Of a stretch of 64,000 nt of DNA, positions 48,210-56,815 are shown piece after piece. Source of the DNA: Oscillospiraceae bacterium (lineage in GTDB: Bacteria; Bacillota; Clostridia; Oscillospirales; Oscillospiraceae); NCBI GenBank assembly GCA_009780175.1, contig WRAO01000006.1, forward strand, positions 39,389 to 103,388, written 5' to 3'. The notes beneath the pieces are model-generated. The model ran no database searches. It was given only the letters and a program-made list of their open reading frames with translations, and had not been told where the DNA came from. How positions within the stretch are numbered: the first letter of the stretch is position 1; each line of letters starts with the position of its first letter. The translations under genes were made by a program, and so were the position numbers.

Positions 48210-48238
48210 TTGACAAAACGCTTGAAACCCACTACAAT
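48210..48238 (+). promoter_or_regulatory. Element-borne sigma-A promoter that now drives tRNA-Arg
   Basis: TTGACA (48210-48215), a 17-base spacer and TACAAT (48233-48238). The -35 is perfect and the -10 is one base from consensus. It lies inside the element, starting directly after the last gene, and points to the tRNA 5' end 93 bases downstream. No other gene lies between. Confidence 0.85.
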
Positions 48239-48330
48239 TACGGCGTGCTTATGCAGTTAGGCAATTGCTCCGTCGGTAAAAGAGGCGGGTGCTCTAAGTA
48301 ACAAAAGCGTTGCACCACAAGGGTTTTCAT

Positions 48331-48406
48331 GCGCCCGTAGCTCAGTGGATAGAGCACTCGCCTCCTAAGCGAGGGGTCGGACGTTCAAATCGTCTCGGGC
48401 GTGCCA
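48331..48406 (+). tRNA. tRNA-Arg (anticodon CCU), hybrid of element and chromosome
   Basis: A 76-base gene with CCA encoded. The anticodon stem CTCGC/GCGAG encloses the loop CTCCTAA (anticodon CCT at positions 34-36, reads AGG). The acceptor arms GCGCCCG and CGGGCGT pair with a G-U at position 1-72. D and T arms are regular. Bases up to 48369 come from the element; the rest is the original chromosomal 3' half. The chromosomal stump at 36337 shows that the original first base was A, giving A-U at 1-72. Confidence 0.95.
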
Positions 48407-48451
48407 AATCAAAAAAGCGGCCCAGCCAATGATGTTTCCCCCAAAAAACGC

Positions 48452-48487
48452 AAAGCCCTAGTATGATATAACGCATACTAAGGCTTT
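48452..48487 (-). terminator. Terminator of the SdpI gene
   Basis: A 14-base stem with one mismatch (48452-48465 with 48474-48487). On the minus strand it is followed by GCGTTTTTT. Confidence 0.85.
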
Positions 48488-48518
48488 CGCCTCTCCACTT
48501 CACTCACCCACAACTACC

Positions 48519-48899
48519 TTACCGCCTGCGATTGCCATTTTGATCGAACTCTTTTCTCAGCGCGATTTCAGTGGGTATGAGAGCCAGTAACACAGCAAGT
48601 ACTTGTGCCGCGATCACCACACCTATCATTCCCGAAGAAGCCCCGTTATCCACAAGCAGTACTCGTTCAATAGATAGAAGAACATAGACGAAACCGAACA
48701 TAATCATTTGTTTCCCAAAGTGTTTGTGCGCGAATACCCAAGTATCTTGGTTTTTGCAAGCCAGTGGTGTTCTATAGCCCATAATCCAATTCGGTTTCCG
48801 TGGTATAACCGCTAATGCGCAAATGCCGAACACGATTAAAATAAGAGGAAGCATTACATCTACCGCTGCGTTTACTCTTAAAAGTTCCCATAATTCCAT
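48519..48899 (-). CDS. SdpI-family membrane protein
   Basis: A 126-residue protein with three membrane helices. NWIMGYRTPLACKNQDTWVFAHKHFGKQMI between helices 1 and 2 is the hallmark of the SdpI/YhfL family, whose founder protects Bacillus from the SdpC toxin and sequesters the repressor SdpR. The start is the ATG at 48899 with GGAGGAG upstream. The upstream gene, 19 bases away, is an HTH regulator, so a signalling pair is possible. No sdpC-like toxin gene is in view. Confidence 0.85.
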   Translation of the reverse strand: MELWELLRVNAAVDVMLPLILIVFGICALAVIPRKPNWIMGYRTPLACKNQDTWVFAHKHFGKQMIMFGFVYVLLSIERVLLVDNGASSGMIGVVIAAQVLAVLLALIPTEIALRKEFDQNGNRRR

Positions 48900-48918
48900 G
48901 TTACATTTCTCCTCCAAA

Positions 48919-50031
48919 TTATCTTAGATTGCCCCGCAAGCCCCCGCAGAGGCGTTTGAAGCGAGGTTCATCAAACAAAGCGGAAAACACAGGGTTTTCG
49001 ATTACTTCGTCAGCCATGCTCTGTCGAATCGACGTTTCATCCCGCGGCATCTCCGCTTGACCAAAGGGTAATTCGTCTTCTAGTTTTTTGATGGAATCAA
49101 AAAATGCATCTCCTTTCAAAAAGTCTAGTGGATATGTAAGACCCAGTACAAGATCTGTATAGGCTTCCAGCAAATCAAGCGCCTCTGCCTTCTTCCCATT
49201 TGCCATATAAGCCTGTGCGGCGGCGATATAAAAAGGCAAGATTCCTGTTGGATCGAGGGTTTTCAAATGAAATGCACTGATTAGCCCTGTCGCGCGCTTG
49301 CATAGTTCCTCAACCTGGCGGCAATCATCAGCAAAGAAGACAAGATATTGCGGTATCGTTCCCATCAGCATGTGGAGATTATAATAAATCTTCTTTTGAA
49401 ACAACGTTTTTGCTTCCGCCTCTTTCCCGATCATCATATAGGCTTGCGCAAGCAATCCCTCGTGCGGTGGCTGGCAGCTGATATCTTGGAGCAATTCGAT
49501 CGCTTCATTTGGCCTGCCAAGCGCCAATTCACACGTTGCCTCTAATCGAAGCGCAAGCTGCTTTAGCTCCGCGTCACCGCTCTGTTTTTTCACTCGAATA
49601 AAAAGTTCTCGCGCTTCTGTAATCGCCGCCTTTTCTAGCGCGTCATCCTCCATCGTCATACCATAGTTCACAAAGAGCAAACCCATTCGATACAGGAGCG
49701 GAAAACAAGAAAAGTATTTCTTAATAATATCACGGCAGCGATTCATAACCTCATCGAAAGGCTTAGCCGCAAACTCCGTGGATAGTTCTTCATAGAGTTT
49801 GTTAATATCCTCCTTGGTCATTTGCGGGTCATAGCCCATGAGCTCATCTAAGCTGGCGCCAAAATACGAGGCAAGCTGAGGCAAATGTGCAATATCGGGA
49901 AGACTCTGTCCGGTTTCCCACTTGGAAACAGACGACTTGGAAACGCCGATAAAATGTGCAAGTTCATCCTGCGTGACGCCTTTTTCTTTCCGTTTGCCGA
50001 TGATTATTTTTCCAATCGTAACTTCTGTCAC
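48919..50031 (-). CDS. XRE-family regulator with TPR-like C-terminus
   Basis: A 370-residue protein. The N-terminal Cro/CI helix-turn-helix (TQDELAHFIGVSKSSVSKWETGQSLP) is followed by about 280 residues of helical repeats of TPR type, a plan seen in peptide-responsive RRNPP regulators and in many clostridial regulators. The start is GTG at 50031 with GGGGGG five bases upstream. It probably controls its own operon with the SdpI gene. The ligand is unknown. Codon use is more AT-rich than the backbone, which suggests transfer, as it lies just outside attR. Confidence 0.8.
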   Translation of the reverse strand: MTEVTIGKIIIGKRKEKGVTQDELAHFIGVSKSSVSKWETGQSLPDIAHLPQLASYFGASLDELMGYDPQMTKEDINKLYEELSTEFAAKPFDEVMNRCRDIIKKYFSCFPLLYRMGLLFVNYGMTMEDDALEKAAITEARELFIRVKKQSGDAELKQLALRLEATCELALGRPNEAIELLQDISCQPPHEGLLAQAYMMIGKEAEAKTLFQKKIYYNLHMLMGTIPQYLVFFADDCRQVEELCKRATGLISAFHLKTLDPTGILPFYIAAAQAYMANGKKAEALDLLEAYTDLVLGLTYPLDFLKGDAFFDSIKKLEDELPFGQAEMPRDETSIRQSMADEVIENPVFSALFDEPRFKRLCGGLRGNLR

Positions 50032-50373
50032 GGCTGCCCCCCCAAACTTCGATGCCTAACGTCTGTATTATAACCGATCAGAAATACTTTCTCAAAGGGG
50101 TGTTGGTTGATTCCGGGCGGAAAAAATCAACCAATGGGAAACCTACTTGTATCAACACGCCAAAAGCCGAACGTATAGCAAAAAATAAGGCGAGAAGTGA
50201 TAAGCCGTCGTTTAGCTTAATCCTACTCGCCGGGGTTCAGGGGGCCGCACCCCCTGATGCGACGCCCCAGCAAGGCGCACACGTATCAGTGCGCCCTTGC
50301 GTCGCAATCCTATGAGGCCATTACCAACCGTTCCGCAAAAACCACGGATTCACTGCAACTGCGCCGCCTCTCG
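50032..50373. other. Intergenic stretch with GC-rich palindromes
   Basis: No gene is seen. It holds the nested hairpins TCAGGGGG/CCCCCTGA (about 50237-50258) and GCGACG...GGCGCAC with GTGCGCC...CGTCGC (about 50259-50305). The CAGGGGG type of hairpin is shared with repeat family B. It separates the HTH gene from the transglutaminase operon. Confidence 0.6.
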
Positions 50374-52866
50374 TCAGACAATCCCCAAAACATGCTTATA
50401 CCACCAATACCGCAGACTTCCCGCCGAAGCCAGAAGCGCCGCGTCCTGCTCCCGCACCGCCTCCGCCATCCGATTCCGCTCAACAAGGCTGATCTCATGG
50501 CCACTATACCGCGCCCGCGCAAAAATCTCCGCGACATCCTCAGCCCCGCCCGTCCGCGCAACAAACCGCTCCGCCGTCTCATCAGGCTGAATCTCCGACC
50601 CCAACGCCTTCCGATACCGCACCAAAGCCGCAAAATAGAACCGCACCGCCTCCCGATGCCCCAACGTCTCTACCCGCGCCCGCCGCGCAGACACCCAAAA
50701 GATCCTCGCCCCCAAAAGAGCTAGAATCACTAATAAACCAAGCGCAATCCAAACCCAAAGCCGGATCACCAAAACAGTCGTCTCCGCCTCGTCCACTATC
50801 TCTCCCGGCCCCGTCGTTGTCGGCGGGTCGGCGACGACGCCGGGCGTAGGCAGCGCACCTCCAGGGAACCCGCCCGTCTCGACATCCCCCGGCCAACCCG
50901 GCGGAAACGGAGGCGGCCGATCCACAATCCCCGGACCCGTCGGCATCTCCGGCAAAGCCCCCGCCGGCGTCGGCTCAAACCGATGCCACCCATATCCCTC
51001 AAAATAGACCTCCGCCCAAGCGTGCCCCATGTTGTTGAGCACATTGATATACCCATGCTCCTCCACCGGCCCGCTCACCAAAAACCCCTCCACATACCGC
51101 GTCGGCAGCCCAATGCTCCGCGCCAACACCACAAAAGACGTCGCAAAGTGTACGCAATACCCCATCTGCAAATCAAACAAGAAATGATCCACAAAATCCT
51201 GATCCCGCGGCGAAGCCCCCGGCGTCAGCGTATAGTAAAACTGCGTAGACAAGAAAAACTCCAACCGCCGCGCCCGCTCATAATCACTCTCGGCCCCTTC
51301 CGTCAAAGACCGCGCCAATTCCCCCACTCGCTCCGGCAACCCATCCGGCAACTGCGTATAAGTCTCATGTATCCACGCCGCACGGGGAATGAGGTAATTG
51401 CTGAGCAGTTCATCATAGAAAATGCCAGCCCCGTGATAGAGCAGATAAGGCGCCGGAATAATCCCAACGCCGGATACGTGGTTTTCTCGGAAATCCTGCA
51501 GCAACTGGTGTGCATCCGCCAAAATCCCCCGATAAGAAGCCTGCGGCATAGGGGATACCAGGCCTTCCACAACTGCAGTTCCAATCCATCCCGGACCGCC
51601 TAGCGTGGCCGTTATGGTAGGCTCGACCGCTGCCCGATACACCACCGTATACAAGGTATTCCCCGGCATCCGTGCCTCCGCCGTAATCTGCCCATGCTGA
51701 TCCCGCAAAAACCGAACCCCCGGATCCCGCGCAAACACATCTTGCACAATCCCCTGATAAAACACCGAATACGTCCGCCCAACCGCCGCGATATCCAAAA
51801 ACCGGAGCTCCGTCCCCTCGTCCGCATAGACCACAAAATGCGCAATCTCTCCCGCGATCAACAACGCCGTCGCATGGCTGGTCACCCGCTCAAAAAAATC
51901 AAGCTGATACCTAGTCGCGACAGAAATCGCCCCATCCCGCACCACCGCCCCGGCCTGGAGTCCAAACGGCCGCGGCTCCCGCTCACTACTCTCCCAAGCG
52001 TACCCGGTATAGATATCAAAAATCGCCCCCGTCAAATAAAACGGCGTAGGCGCATCTGTCCGCGCAAACAGAAAAATCCGATCATCCGGCGCAATATTCC
52101 CCCCCAGCGCCCCCCCGCCGCCAAAGCCGACATGCCGAATCGCAAAATGGCTCGGACTCCGGTCCGGCAAAATCGCGTCCGTAATCGCCTGAAACGGATT
52201 CCGCACATCCTCAAACAACTCGTCTCGCGGTATCGGAATAAAACTCGCGGCGACCAAACAAACCGCCGCAAGCCCCGCCGCGTAAATCGAACCGCCAAAC
52301 CCGACGGACGCAGGCGCCGCCCTCCACCCGGAAGAACGCACGAGATAAGCCAGCATGCAAAAAACAAACGCATAAAACGCCGGATAAAAATCAAAAAACG
52401 GCGATATCAAAATCAACCCAAACGTCCAGGCAGACACCACAAAAAGCGGAAAAAAGAAAGGCAAGAAATACCCAAACAACACCACCGCAACCCCAACGGT
52501 AAGGCTAATCGTCCAAACAATCGCCTGCTCAAAACTCTCCCGATACTCCAAATACCCGCCCAGATAGAGCAAAATCTCCCGAATAAAATAGATCACCTCA
52601 TAAGCGAGATGATAAGGCTCCCGCCCCCAATAGGCCAGAGCCCCAAGCCCCAAAATCAAAACAATCGCGCTCCCCCAACGGAGCACCCAAAACCCAAAAA
52701 TCAACCGAAGCGCACCAACAATGACAAACATCCGCCCCAAAGTAGCGAGATGATCGTCATAAAACACCGTAGTATTCAAAATCCCCGCGACCAAACTAGC
52801 CGCAAGCAGCACCCCAACGGTCATCAAAAAAACCGTATCCGCAGGCCTCAGTTTCCTCAGTTCCAT
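50374..52866 (-). CDS. TgpA-like membrane transglutaminase-domain protein
   Basis: An 830-residue membrane protein. Five to six N-terminal helices (to about residue 190) are followed by a large outer domain with the transglutaminase core: Cys in MGYCVHFATSFVVLARS near 580, then RYVEGFLVSG, His in NNMGHAWAEVYFEGYGW near 615 and Asp/Glu region HRFEPTP. A Pro/Gly-rich linker, one more helix (near 700-725) and a cytoplasmic tail (DUF4129-like) follow. The start at 52866 (ATG) overlaps the DUF58 gene; the frame upstream of it is antisense noise. It is coupled with DUF58 and MoxR, a standard three-gene operon of unknown exact role. Confidence 0.85.
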   Translation of the reverse strand: MELRKLRPADTVFLMTVGVLLAASLVAGILNTTVFYDDHLATLGRMFVIVGALRLIFGFWVLRWGSAIVLILGLGALAYWGREPYHLAYEVIYFIREILLYLGGYLEYRESFEQAIVWTISLTVGVAVVLFGYFLPFFFPLFVVSAWTFGLILISPFFDFYPAFYAFVFCMLAYLVRSSGWRAAPASVGFGGSIYAAGLAAVCLVAASFIPIPRDELFEDVRNPFQAITDAILPDRSPSHFAIRHVGFGGGGALGGNIAPDDRIFLFARTDAPTPFYLTGAIFDIYTGYAWESSEREPRPFGLQAGAVVRDGAISVATRYQLDFFERVTSHATALLIAGEIAHFVVYADEGTELRFLDIAAVGRTYSVFYQGIVQDVFARDPGVRFLRDQHGQITAEARMPGNTLYTVVYRAAVEPTITATLGGPGWIGTAVVEGLVSPMPQASYRGILADAHQLLQDFRENHVSGVGIIPAPYLLYHGAGIFYDELLSNYLIPRAAWIHETYTQLPDGLPERVGELARSLTEGAESDYERARRLEFFLSTQFYYTLTPGASPRDQDFVDHFLFDLQMGYCVHFATSFVVLARSIGLPTRYVEGFLVSGPVEEHGYINVLNNMGHAWAEVYFEGYGWHRFEPTPAGALPEMPTGPGIVDRPPPFPPGWPGDVETGGFPGGALPTPGVVADPPTTTGPGEIVDEAETTVLVIRLWVWIALGLLVILALLGARIFWVSARRARVETLGHREAVRFYFAALVRYRKALGSEIQPDETAERFVARTGGAEDVAEIFARARYSGHEISLVERNRMAEAVREQDAALLASAGSLRYWWYKHVLGIV

Positions 52867-54011
52867 ACCCCTGACCCCGCTTCCGTGTCGCCAAAGCGAA
52901 GGCAATGTACCCCAATCGCCCGCAAAGCCAAAAGCCGAGGATCCGTTTCCGCAAGCGCCTCAAAATAAAACAAAATCACCCGGCTGCCGGATAATTGAAG
53001 CGTCCGAAGCAGAGCGCAAACATTCTCACTCAGCGTCTGCGCCAGCGCCACCAGATTCATAGCCCCCTCCCGCGTCTGCACCAGACGAGAGAGTTGATCC
53101 TCCATTGTCTCGGACGCGTCAAACCGGAGCCCAACCGCACGCCTAAACAGCCGCGCGAAATCATCCGTAAACGCCGCATCCCCGCTTTCCGTGCGCAGCG
53201 AGATAGAATACCCCTGCCGATTGCACTCATACAGCGCGGACACCAGCCCGTCCGCCATGAGGTCCTCAAAAGCCAAAGCCTCCAATGGCGAAGCCGCAAC
53301 AGGGGAGTGGTCCATCAAAAACACCGCAGACTGCCGCCTCGGCTCCAAAAAGTCCCGGCTAATCAACTCATTCCGCTTCGCGCTCGCCTTCCAGTGAATC
53401 TTCTTATAATCATCCGTCGGCTGATGTAGCCGCAGTTCCGAGAGGGACCGGTCCCCCTCATCCTTCCGATAATCCCGCACCTGCCCAGCAAGCTCTACCG
53501 TAGCCAGCGGCAGTGGCGCAATCGCCCAAATCTGCGGCGCGACGGTGAGCGTCAACGCCTCGCTCTGCGCCTTCCGAAAAGAGAACAAGCCAAGGAAGTC
53601 ATACAGCCTCACCTCGTCCACCCAGAGCGCGTAATTCCCCCGATAAGGCGCAGAAACAGAAAAAACGGCCTCCTGCTGGCGGAGAGGCCGCACTGAAAAA
53701 ACCGCCTCCCAACAGTCCACCTCCACACCCGCCTCCGCCTGAAAGCGGACATGCAGTGCGGATACAGGAAACGGCGTACGATTCCGAGCCGTGACAGTAT
53801 ACAAAACCGTCTCGCCCTTCTGCGCATAATCCGGACAAAGCGTCTCCGTAATCACAAGCCCATACTTCGCCGCCAGCGCGATCAAAAAAGAAAGCGCCGG
53901 CAGAATCAAAACAGCATACAGCGCCAAATAAGTCATCGGCTCCGCGCGCAACAACACAAGCGCCAGAAAAACCAAGACGACGAAGCCATATACAACACGA
54001 TTTTTTGCCAT
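52857..54011 (-). CDS. DUF58 protein (MoxR-operon partner)
   Basis: A 384-residue protein with two N-terminal membrane helices (about 5-45) and a beta-rich part, then the DUF58 signature DDYKKIHWKASAKRNELISRDFLEP near 235 and a von Willebrand A-like fold (VFLMDHSPVA in place of the usual metal site). The ATG at 54011 has GGGGGG five bases upstream; the longer frame to 54149 is not supported. Coupled between MoxR and the transglutaminase gene. It probably acts as adaptor of the MoxR ATPase. Confidence 0.85.
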   Translation of the reverse strand: MAKNRVVYGFVVLVFLALVLLRAEPMTYLALYAVLILPALSFLIALAAKYGLVITETLCPDYAQKGETVLYTVTARNRTPFPVSALHVRFQAEAGVEVDCWEAVFSVRPLRQQEAVFSVSAPYRGNYALWVDEVRLYDFLGLFSFRKAQSEALTLTVAPQIWAIAPLPLATVELAGQVRDYRKDEGDRSLSELRLHQPTDDYKKIHWKASAKRNELISRDFLEPRRQSAVFLMDHSPVAASPLEALAFEDLMADGLVSALYECNRQGYSISLRTESGDAAFTDDFARLFRRAVGLRFDASETMEDQLSRLVQTREGAMNLVALAQTLSENVCALLRTLQLSGSRVILFYFEALAETDPRLLALRAIGVHCLRFGDTEAGSGVWN

Positions 54012-54021
54012 GAAAGCCCCC

Positions 54022-54990
54022 CTATCGAGGCACCCGAACAGAGGCCAACACACGCGCCACCACATCAGAAGCGGACCGCCCGCCAAACCGCGCCTCTTGG
54101 CGCAGCACCAAGCGATGCGCCAGCACAGGCTCCGCCATCTTCGCCACATCGTCCGGCGTCACATAGTCGCGCTCTTTATAAAGCGCCCAAGCTGAAGCCG
54201 CCCGATACAAACTCAGAGACGCCCTGGGGCTCGCCCCCAGAGACACATCCGCGTCCTCCCGCGTCCCCCGCACAATGTCCACAATATACTGATTCACGCT
54301 CGGATCCACATGAATCCCCGCAATCAGCTCCTGCAACGCGATCAAGGCCTCCGCGTTCGCGACGGACTTCAACCCCTTGAGCGGATTCTCACCCTTAAAC
54401 CGCTCCAACATCGCGCTCTCTTCCGCCGCCGTCGGATACCCCATCGCGATCCGCATAAAAAACCGATCCAACTGCGCCTCCGGCAGAGGATACGTCCCCA
54501 GATATTCAATCGGATTCTGCGTCGCAAATACAATAAACGGCCGCGGCAGGGGATAGGTCTTCCCATCCACCGTAACCTGATTCTCCTCCATCGCCTCGAG
54601 CAAACTCGATTGCGTCTTCGGCGAAGTCCGATTGATCTCATCCGCCAAAATAATCTGTGCCATAATCGCGCCCTGGCGATACTCAAACTCACCCGTCTTC
54701 TGGTTATACAGCGAAAAGCCCGTAATATCCGAAGGCAGAATATCCGGCGTAAACTGAATCCGCCGGAACGAGCAGTCAAACGATTTCGCGATCGCCGACA
54801 CAAGGCTCGTCTTCCCAACTCCCGGCATGTCCTCAATCAACACATGTCCCTTACATAAAAACGCGCACAAAGCCAACTCAATGGCCTCGCGCTTACCTAT
54901 CATCACACGTTCCACATTGGAAACGATATCGCCTAAAATCTTAGACACAATATTGAGCATCTGCGCAGAATCTCTTTGCACCGCACTCAC
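54022..54990 (-). CDS. MoxR-family AAA ATPase
   Basis: A 322-residue AAA+ ATPase. Walker A EDMPGVGKTS near residue 54, Walker B ILADEINRTSPKTQSSLLEAMEE near 113, sensor 1 FVIFATQNP near 151 and sensor 2 ASPRASLSLYRAA near 253. MoxR proteins act as chaperone-like ATPases with DUF58/VWA partners. The start taken is GTG at 54990; a second GTG at 54981, with AGAGGTGA upstream, is also possible. First gene of the three-gene operon. Confidence 0.9.
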   Translation of the reverse strand: MSAVQRDSAQMLNIVSKILGDIVSNVERVMIGKREAIELALCAFLCKGHVLIEDMPGVGKTSLVSAIAKSFDCSFRRIQFTPDILPSDITGFSLYNQKTGEFEYRQGAIMAQIILADEINRTSPKTQSSLLEAMEENQVTVDGKTYPLPRPFIVFATQNPIEYLGTYPLPEAQLDRFFMRIAMGYPTAAEESAMLERFKGENPLKGLKSVANAEALIALQELIAGIHVDPSVNQYIVDIVRGTREDADVSLGASPRASLSLYRAASAWALYKERDYVTPDDVAKMAEPVLAHRLVLRQEARFGGRSASDVVARVLASVRVPR

Positions 54991-55021
54991 CTCTTATTTC
55001 ACACTCGCCTATACGACGCAT

Positions 55022-55891
55022 TCACTCCGCCGATGTTCCCATCCGCTTCCCCAAGAGCACAAACACACTCGAAAGCCCGACCCCCGCAAGTATCGCCACA
55101 ATGCCAAGCCCCCAATGAAACGCCGCGTCTTCCAGCGACAACGCCTCAATAAAAATCCCGATCAACGTCCCCGCCATAAACCCAAGCACCGCGCTATTGG
55201 CAAACGCCGGATACCGGTCAAAAATCCGCTTAATCCCGCGCGCCGTCAACACCAACCCAAGCACCGCGCACAGCGCAATCCAGATCAAATGCGGGAGAAA
55301 GCCCAGCTGCAGCTGCATCAGAGCATCGAGCATAAAAAGAAGCTGCCCAAATACGCCGGTCACAATCAAAATCGCGGAAATGCTCATCCCCGGGATAAAC
55401 GCAACCGCCCCCGCGAGAAATCCGCCCAGCGCAAGCTCCCAAAACGGAATGTCCGTCGAAGCGTTGCCCGAGAGCCCCCCGCTGTCAATCGCCACAAGAC
55501 TAATTCCCAAAGCGATAGAAAAAGAAGCCAATCCCCCGCAAAGATCCCGCTTGCGAATCGTATACTTGCGCAGCTCTTTGCCAATCACCGGCAGATTCCC
55601 GGCGATCAGACCAACACAGAGCAGAAACGTCAGCTTTTCATACTGCGCGAACAAAAAGCGGAACACAACAACAAACGCGCCGACACTAATCACCGCCCCC
55701 ACAAAAAGCGGGACGATCAGCCGGATGTTCTTCCGAATCTCCGCCACAGGGTTCGATATAATCGTAATCAGATCCCGATAAATCCCCATCGCGATCGCCA
55801 CCACACTGCCGCTAAACCCGGGCGCAAACGCGCTAAACCCCAGAAAAAAGCCACAGATCATGCGGTAAGTGAACGTTTTAAAACTCGTCAT
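55022..55891 (-). CDS. DUF368 membrane protein (polyprenyl-phosphate translocase, PopT-like)
   Basis: A 289-residue membrane protein with about eight helices. The N-terminal FFLGFSAFAPGFSGSVVAIAMGIY and the related FIPGMSISAILIVTGVFGQLL in the second half are the two DUF368 repeats. Recent work assigns DUF368 proteins to recycling of undecaprenyl phosphate across the membrane. That role is taken from the family, not from context. The ATG at 55891 has GAGGGAG upstream. It is the first part of a run on the minus strand with no coupled gene. Confidence 0.85.
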   Translation of the reverse strand: MTSFKTFTYRMICGFFLGFSAFAPGFSGSVVAIAMGIYRDLITIISNPVAEIRKNIRLIVPLFVGAVISVGAFVVVFRFLFAQYEKLTFLLCVGLIAGNLPVIGKELRKYTIRKRDLCGGLASFSIALGISLVAIDSGGLSGNASTDIPFWELALGGFLAGAVAFIPGMSISAILIVTGVFGQLLFMLDALMQLQLGFLPHLIWIALCAVLGLVLTARGIKRIFDRYPAFANSAVLGFMAGTLIGIFIEALSLEDAAFHWGLGIVAILAGVGLSSVFVLLGKRMGTSAE

Positions 55892-55949
55892 ATATGTAAC
55901 TCCCTCGGACACTCTAAGACACAACATAAACAGTATAACATAAGTAAGC

Positions 55950-56090
55950 GGGGGTTGAAACCCCCGCAACTCACAAATATCCCTTGGATTAATTGGTAGT
56001 CCCGCAAGGGCGAACTGTGTTCGCCCGCCCCTTGAAACAAATGGCCCGCAAGGGCGAACACAGTTCGCCCCTGCGACAGAAATCATATCC
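55950..56090. repeat. GC-rich intergenic repeat with GGGCGAAC palindromes
   Basis: Contains GGGGTTGAAACCCC (about 55951-55964) and two copies of the phrase CCCGCAAGGGCGAAC (near 56002 and 56047), each followed by an inverted GTTCGCCC (GGGCGAAC...GTTCGCCC). Similar GGGCG palindromes stand after nspC and speA. No gene is seen here. Confidence 0.6.
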
Positions 56091-56111
56091 TTGACAATAC
56101 TGCTATTTCCC

Positions 56112-56540
56112 CTACTTCTTCTTCACATTCGTCGATATCTCCGACAAAGCCTTCGAGGCCTCCATATCAAAGGAGCGGGTCTTAGCCAAATCCCCCAGAG
56201 ACACCATCCCCACAACCTTGCCGTCCGAGATCACCGGCAAACGCCGCACCTGCTCCGCCGCCATAATCCGCGTCGCCACGCGCACATCGTCATTCGGACT
56301 CACCGAAACCACACCCTTCGACATAATCTCCTTGACCAGCGTCGTAGCCGGATCATTCTCCGCCGCCACACAGCGCAGCACAATATCCCGATCCGTCACA
56401 ATCCCCCGGAGCCTGCCGTCCTCCCCGCAGACAGGCAAAGACCCGATATTGTGCCGATAAAGCAGCCGCGCGGCAAGCGCCGCCGATTCTTCCGTATTGA
56501 TGGAGACTACATTGGGGCTCATCATATCGCTGATTAGCAT
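56112..56540 (-). CDS. Two-CBS-domain protein
   Basis: A 142-residue protein made of two CBS domains: MSPNVVSINTEESAALAARLLYRHNIGSLPVCGEDGRLRGIVTDRDI, cut short here as the first, and MSKGVVSVSPNDDVRVATRIMAAEQVRRLPV as the second. CBS pairs bind adenine nucleotides such as AMP, ATP or SAM and regulate partners. Alone it has no known target. The ATG at 56540 has GGGAGG upstream. It ends in a basic KKK tail. Confidence 0.85.
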   Translation of the reverse strand: MLISDMMSPNVVSINTEESAALAARLLYRHNIGSLPVCGEDGRLRGIVTDRDIVLRCVAAENDPATTLVKEIMSKGVVSVSPNDDVRVATRIMAAEQVRRLPVISDGKVVGMVSLGDLAKTRSFDMEASKALSEISTNVKKK

Positions 56541-56561
56541 AAGAAAACCTCCCAGGCTCAA

Positions 56562-56815
56562 GTCTTTTCCCTAGTATTGACTCGACCCAGCAGGTTTATA
56601 CCATAATTTCCTTATTTGTAGGAGCGCGCATAGCGCGTCCGAACATTTTTGGCGCAGTGCGATACTACCACCCGGACGGCCAATGCCCGCCCCTATCAAA
56701 CCCACCGCACACAAACCAACGTACCCAAAGGCTCTTTTTCCAAAGGAGACTTCCTTGCGTGTCCGCATACTTTCGCTGTGCCGCGCTGCCGCACCCGGAC
56801 GGCCAATAGCCGCCC
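56562..56815. repeat. Intergenic stretch with direct repeats and a family A fragment
   Basis: No gene is seen. ACCCGGACGGCCAAT with GCCCGCCCCTA occurs near 56671-56697 and again, slightly changed, near 56790-56818. Between them is the family A hairpin GGCTCTTTTTCCAAAGGAGAC (about 56729). The related GGGGCGGCTAATAGCCGCCC appears inverted at 58153-58172. Confidence 0.6.

Larger units (their letters stand above)
36338..48369. mobile_element. Integrative mobilizable element in tRNA-Arg(CCU)
   Basis: The element is bounded by a 38-bp direct repeat (36338-36375 and 48332-48369) made of the 5' half of tRNA-Arg(CCU). It is much more AT-rich than the backbone. It carries a tyrosine recombinase just inside attL, three minus-strand cargo genes, a large inverted repeat, a replication-relaxation family gene, a VirD4-like ATPase, an M48 protease, a zinc-ribbon protein, a lipoprotein, a serine recombinase, a DUF3173-like gene, a Tn916-type integrase and two small regulators. 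No type IV secretion genes other than the coupling protein are present, so it probably needs a helper for transfer. Two integrases suggest a composite origin. Confidence 0.88.

Noticed and set aside
48239..48330. Second tRNA or known riboswitch in the leader before tRNA-Arg
   Set aside because: No cloverleaf and no motif of a known riboswitch could be folded by eye; left as a plain leader.
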